Shown one piece after another: positions 35,766-37,636 of a DNA stretch of 37,636 nucleotides. The stretch covers positions 1-37,636 of the forward strand of contig JAABTM010000013.1 in the NCBI GenBank assembly GCA_011389855.1, given 5' to 3'. Source of the stretch: Desulfobacteraceae bacterium. GTDB lineage: Bacteria > Desulfobacterota > Desulfobacteria > Desulfobacterales > JAABSP01. Each line of letters starts with the position of its first letter. Within the stretch, counting starts at the first letter, position 1. Below the pieces are notes generated by a model. The model was not told where the DNA came from. It worked only from the letters and a program-made list of their open reading frames with translations, and ran no database searches. The translations under genes were made by a program, and so were the position numbers.

Positions 35766-36411
35766 AAGCCTGTCAATAAACAATGCTGATTTTCCGCCGC
35801 ACTTTTTGCATGGCATTCAGCGATGGCCAAGCGAAGCATCAAGAAATTGGGTTGAACAATTTATAGCGTTTAATGCTTCCAACAAGCAAATCATTGCGGT
35901 TATTGCATTTGGTTCCTGCATCAGAGATGTTTCTTATAGCGCCGATGTGGACTTGCTCATCATATATTCCGGCCAAAAACCTGAGATTTCTCCACCTATC
36001 GAAGTTGATGTAAGAGCGTACAAAAAGGATAATGTTGAATCGCTGATAAACAAAGGCAATGAAGTTTTAGGGTGGTCAATCCGATATGGAATTGTTTTGC
36101 ATGAAAAAAATGGGTATTGGACCGCGCTTTGCGATAGGTGGCGTGACCGCCTGCCGTTGCCATCTGCGGACGAAGCGCTAAAACGAGCTGAAAGATCGAA
36201 AAAGTTGCTTGAAGATCTCGAAAAAATAGGCGATGAAGAGGCTATTGAAGAACAGCAGCTTACAATGTTTACTCAGCTTGCTCGCATGCATTTGATTAAT
36301 TCCGGCATTTTTCCAATATCTCGCCCTGAGCTGCCCATGCAATTAAAATCCGTTGGCGAGGAAAAAATATCAAATAAATTGTCAAAGCTCCTTTCTGAAA
36401 GATATATTTGA
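35755..36411 (+). CDS. MNT-family nucleotidyltransferase, probable antitoxin (MntA-like)
   Basis: The 218-residue protein has the minimal nucleotidyltransferase motif GSCIRDVSYSADVDLL (GSX9DXD, residues 53-66) and a third acidic residue in IEVDVRAY. In type VII systems MntA AMPylates and so silences HepT. The C-terminal third is helical. I prefer the ATG at 35755, with GGAG at 35742-35745, over a TTG at 35734. The overlap with the HEPN gene implies coupled synthesis. AT-rich compared with the pot genes. Confidence 0.83.
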   Translation: MLTESLSINNADFPPHFLHGIQRWPSEASRNWVEQFIAFNASNKQIIAVIAFGSCIRDVSYSADVDLLIIYSGQKPEISPPIEVDVRAYKKDNVESLINKGNEVLGWSIRYGIVLHEKNGYWTALCDRWRDRLPLPSADEALKRAERSKKLLEDLEKIGDEEAIEEQQLTMFTQLARMHLINSGIFPISRPELPMQLKSVGEEKISNKLSKLLSERYI

Positions 36412-36417
36412 CATATG

Positions 36418-36467
36418 CCGGTTGCGGTGACCGTGCCGCCGCGGCATTGTAAGCTGTTGCGGAAGGA
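36418..36467 (+). repeat. Copy 2 of the potA 3'-end direct repeat
   Basis: It encodes PVAVTVPPRHCKLLRK in a frame with an upstream ATG at 36415, matching the potA C-terminus except Ala to Val. The remaining three differences from copy 1 are synonymous. The pair of copies bounds the HEPN-MNT cassette exactly (35361-36417). Confidence 0.85.
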
Positions 36468-36470
36468 ATC

Positions 36471-36566
36471 ATGGTTGGGCGTCGTTTGGGATCGCTTGAT
36501 ATGTGGAAAAACAGTAAAAAAGATGTCATATTTCATAATTCCACAGCCGCTTGTTCTTGTGAATAA
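36471..36566 (+). pseudogene. Short open frame or gene remnant behind the second potA end
   Basis: An ATG at 36471 is preceded by GGAAGGA from the repeat and opens 31 codons (MVGRRLGSLDMWKNSKKDVI and a Cys-containing tail), then stops. It may be the truncated remnant of a gene that once followed the copied potA end. It resembles no family I know, so this is tentative. Confidence 0.25.
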
Positions 36567-36612
36567 ATGGCGCCGCATAAGGACAAGGCGGCGGACATAA
36601 AAACATGACCTT

Positions 36613-36643
36613 TCAGCCATGCCAAGCATGGCTGATTTCTTTT
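36613..36643 (+). terminator. Strong intrinsic terminator after the HEPN-MNT cassette
   Basis: TCAGCCATGC (36613-36622) pairs perfectly with GCATGGCTGA (36626-36635) around CAA and is followed by TTTCTTTT. A ten-pair stem and T-rich tail make this a strong Rho-independent terminator, the likely end of the pot/HEPN-MNT transcript. Confidence 0.88.
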
Positions 36644-36716
36644 GTCGGACAGCATTCAAATTGTTATGATGACCGTCTTGGGCGATAAAGTCCGACTGTC
36701 GGATAGTGTCATAAAG

Positions 36717-36846
36717 TGGATGTTGGCCGGCTTTTTTTGTGGGCTTAATGCGAAAAAAAGTTATAAATTCAATTTAGAATTTAGTTTGTGAAACTTCTAT
36801 CCTTTTTATAAAATGAGCAGATATTCTTATTTTGGATGTTGGCCGG
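36717..36846 (+). repeat. 14-bp direct repeat flanking an AT-rich segment
   Basis: TGGATGTTGGCCGG occurs at 36717-36730 and 36833-36846. The 102 bases between are AT-rich and contain no gene. The second copy lies just ahead of the promoter-like TACAAT (36853-36858) of the small gene at 36890. Confidence 0.7.
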
Positions 36847-36889
36847 AAACTGTACAATAACTAATTATATTTTTTTAAAAGAGGTGCTT

Positions 36890-37168
36890 ATGAGAAGAGA
36901 AGAAATAATTGATAGAATACAAGAGAAAGATTTAATAGCTATTCAAGATTCACATGAAAAAGTTCATATTGTTTGGCGAGATAATAAGCATGGTTTAAGA
37001 ATTTGTAGACCAAGTATGATCAGGATAGGAACATATAGTAGAGTAGATAAAGAATGGGAAATTTTAGACCGATGCTCTAATTACAATGAATACGAAACAA
37101 GAGTAGAAAATTTGGGAAGACCAATATGTAAACATTGTTTAGAATATACATTTAAACATATAGAATAA
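36890..37168 (+). CDS. Small unrecognised Cys-containing protein
   Basis: The 92-residue product starts MRREEIIDRIQEKDLIAIQD, has DSHEKVHIVWRDNKHGLRIC in the middle and a C-terminal CxxC (RPICKHCLEYTF) that with an earlier Cys could bind zinc. AAAGAGGTG lies just upstream of the ATG at 36890; an open frame from 36836 has no such site. Codon use is strongly AT-biased, unlike the ribosomal and pot genes, so it was probably acquired. Function unknown. Confidence 0.65.
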   Translation: MRREEIIDRIQEKDLIAIQDSHEKVHIVWRDNKHGLRICRPSMIRIGTYSRVDKEWEILDRCSNYNEYETRVENLGRPICKHCLEYTFKHIE

Positions 37169-37351
37169 TTTTTGATTAAAAGGATCTTTTAAAATATGGT
37201 TCCAGGCATGTTTTTTGCTGCAATAACTTCTGAGAATGTTTTAATTTTTTTGCCTGAAATAGCTGACACGATAACATAAAAAAAACGAATTCCGTTAAAT
37301 CTACATATTTTATGCCAGAAAAAACAAAGTTGGATGACTATATGCCTAAAA

Positions 37352-37555
37352 ATGAACGATAAGGATAAACAATCACTGATTAACATTATTATCAATGAAT
37401 TGAAAAGAAGGGCTGCTGGCAGTCATCTTTATGGAATTTACATGAATCCCGGGGACAGGGCGCTCAAATATTCAATTCGGAAGAAACCCAAGACAGGGCC
37501 AGCCGCTAATCAGCCATATCGCACCCCGAATTTGCCCCAAAGGAGATTAACATGA
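37352..37555 (+). CDS. Short hypothetical protein, doubtful
   Basis: The 67-residue frame starts MNDKDKQSLINIIINELKRR and ends basic (KYSIRKKPKTGPAANQPYRT). No good ribosome binding site is visible, but the stop overlaps the next gene's ATG as ATGA, which favours a real coupled gene. An in-frame ATG at 37334 would add six residues. No family is recognised. Confidence 0.4.
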   Translation: MNDKDKQSLINIIINELKRRAAGSHLYGIYMNPGDRALKYSIRKKPKTGPAANQPYRTPNLPQRRLT

Positions 37556-37636
37556 TATTCAGAAAATACAGTGAAATCGAAAACAGCTCCCGCAGGAAAA
37601 CATTGGATGATATTATCGAACGAAATCTGGATCAGG
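37552..37636 (+). CDS. N-terminus of a possible Rnl2-type RNA ligase (partial)
   Basis: Only the first 28 codons are in the window: MIFRKYSEIENSSRRKTLDD and on. The opening 'F-x-KYS-x-x-EN' matches the start of T4 RNA ligase 2 (MFKKYSSLEN) and related proteins. AAGGAG precedes the ATG with a six-base gap. If correct it would seal RNA nicks. The catalytic lysine motif lies beyond the edge, so the identity is tentative. Confidence 0.5.
   Translation, partial: MIFRKYSEIENSSRRKTLDDIIERNLDQ

Larger units (their letters stand above)
36412..36889. other. Gene-poor AT-rich stretch after the HEPN-MNT cassette
   Basis: It holds the second potA-end copy (36418-36467), a tiny open frame after it, a strong terminator (36613-36643), a repeated TGTCGGAYAG (36643-36652 and 36697-36706), and a 14-bp direct repeat TGGATGTTGGCCGG (36717-36730 and 36833-36846). 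No gene longer than about 60 codons is convincing. The AT content rises sharply from about 36480. Confidence 0.55.

Noticed and set aside
36415-36600. 61-codon frame starting with the copied potA end
   Set aside because: The first part is the duplicated potA C-terminus and the rest has no motif, so it is treated as a repeat rather than a gene.
37189-37395. 68-codon minus-strand open frame in the AT-rich right end
   Set aside because: Hydrophobic, no ribosome binding site seen, and it overlaps the + strand small ORF; AT-rich DNA gives such frames by chance.
1-37636. CRISPR arrays, tRNA, rRNA and complete insertion sequences
   Set aside because: I looked for regularly spaced repeats, cloverleaf-like segments, rRNA and transposase genes and saw none. 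Short tRNA-like pieces cannot be fully excluded without a covariance model search.

Overview
The window reads as a chromosomal segment of a moderately GC-rich bacterium, probably a member of the Desulfobacterota (former Deltaproteobacteria). This placement is an inference from protein style (Zn-type S14, S4 and L36, SEC-C methionine aminopeptidase, frequent TTG starts, dockerin-like tails, Tat-type PotD) and was not tested by any search.

Positions 1-14200 hold the S10-spc-alpha ribosomal superoperon on the + strand. It starts with the 3' end of tuf and continues rpsJ-rplC-rplD-rplW-rplB-rpsS-rplV-rpsC-rplP-rpmC-rpsQ-rplN-rplX-rplE-rpsN-rpsH-rplF-rplR-rpsE-rpmD-rplO-secY-infA-rpmJ-rpsM-rpsK-rpsD-rpoA-rplQ. 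It closes with a strong intrinsic terminator at 14167-14199. Order is canonical, but adk and map are missing between secY and infA. Two hairpins interrupt the rpsS-rplV junction, and four ribosomal genes start with TTG.

Positions 14224-30486 are a mosaic of housekeeping and lineage-specific genes. They are dapB (plant-type), a four-haem lipoprotein fusing a MauG/CcpA-like peroxidase with a TsdA-like dihaem domain, a 63-aa protein, map with a SEC-C motif, a membrane/coiled-coil/zinc-ribbon/TPR protein, a secreted TPR-CHAT protein, an acetamidase/formamidase, a secreted DUF4091 (GH123-like) protein with a dockerin-like tail, a three-gene operon of unrecognised coiled-coil proteins, and a YycJ-type metallo-beta-lactamase-fold hydrolase.

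Positions 30599-35367 encode a spermidine/putrescine-type ABC importer in the order potB, potC, potD, potA. Two small-gene cassettes are lodged in it. An unrecognised tightly coupled pair lies between potC and potD, and a HEPN-MNT toxin-antitoxin pair directly follows potA. The HEPN-MNT cassette is bracketed by two copies (46 of 50 bases identical) of the potA 3' end, which suggests capture or insertion at that gene end. A REP-like inverted element separates potD from potA.

Positions 36412-37636 are AT-rich and look acquired. They contain the second potA-end copy, a perfect intrinsic terminator, a 14-bp direct repeat, a small Cys-containing protein, a short ORF, and the first 28 codons of a gene whose N-terminus resembles T4 Rnl2-type RNA ligases. 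The most unusual material is this right-hand toxin-antitoxin/RNA-repair-like region, the cassette inside the pot operon, the coiled-coil operon and the four-haem fusion.
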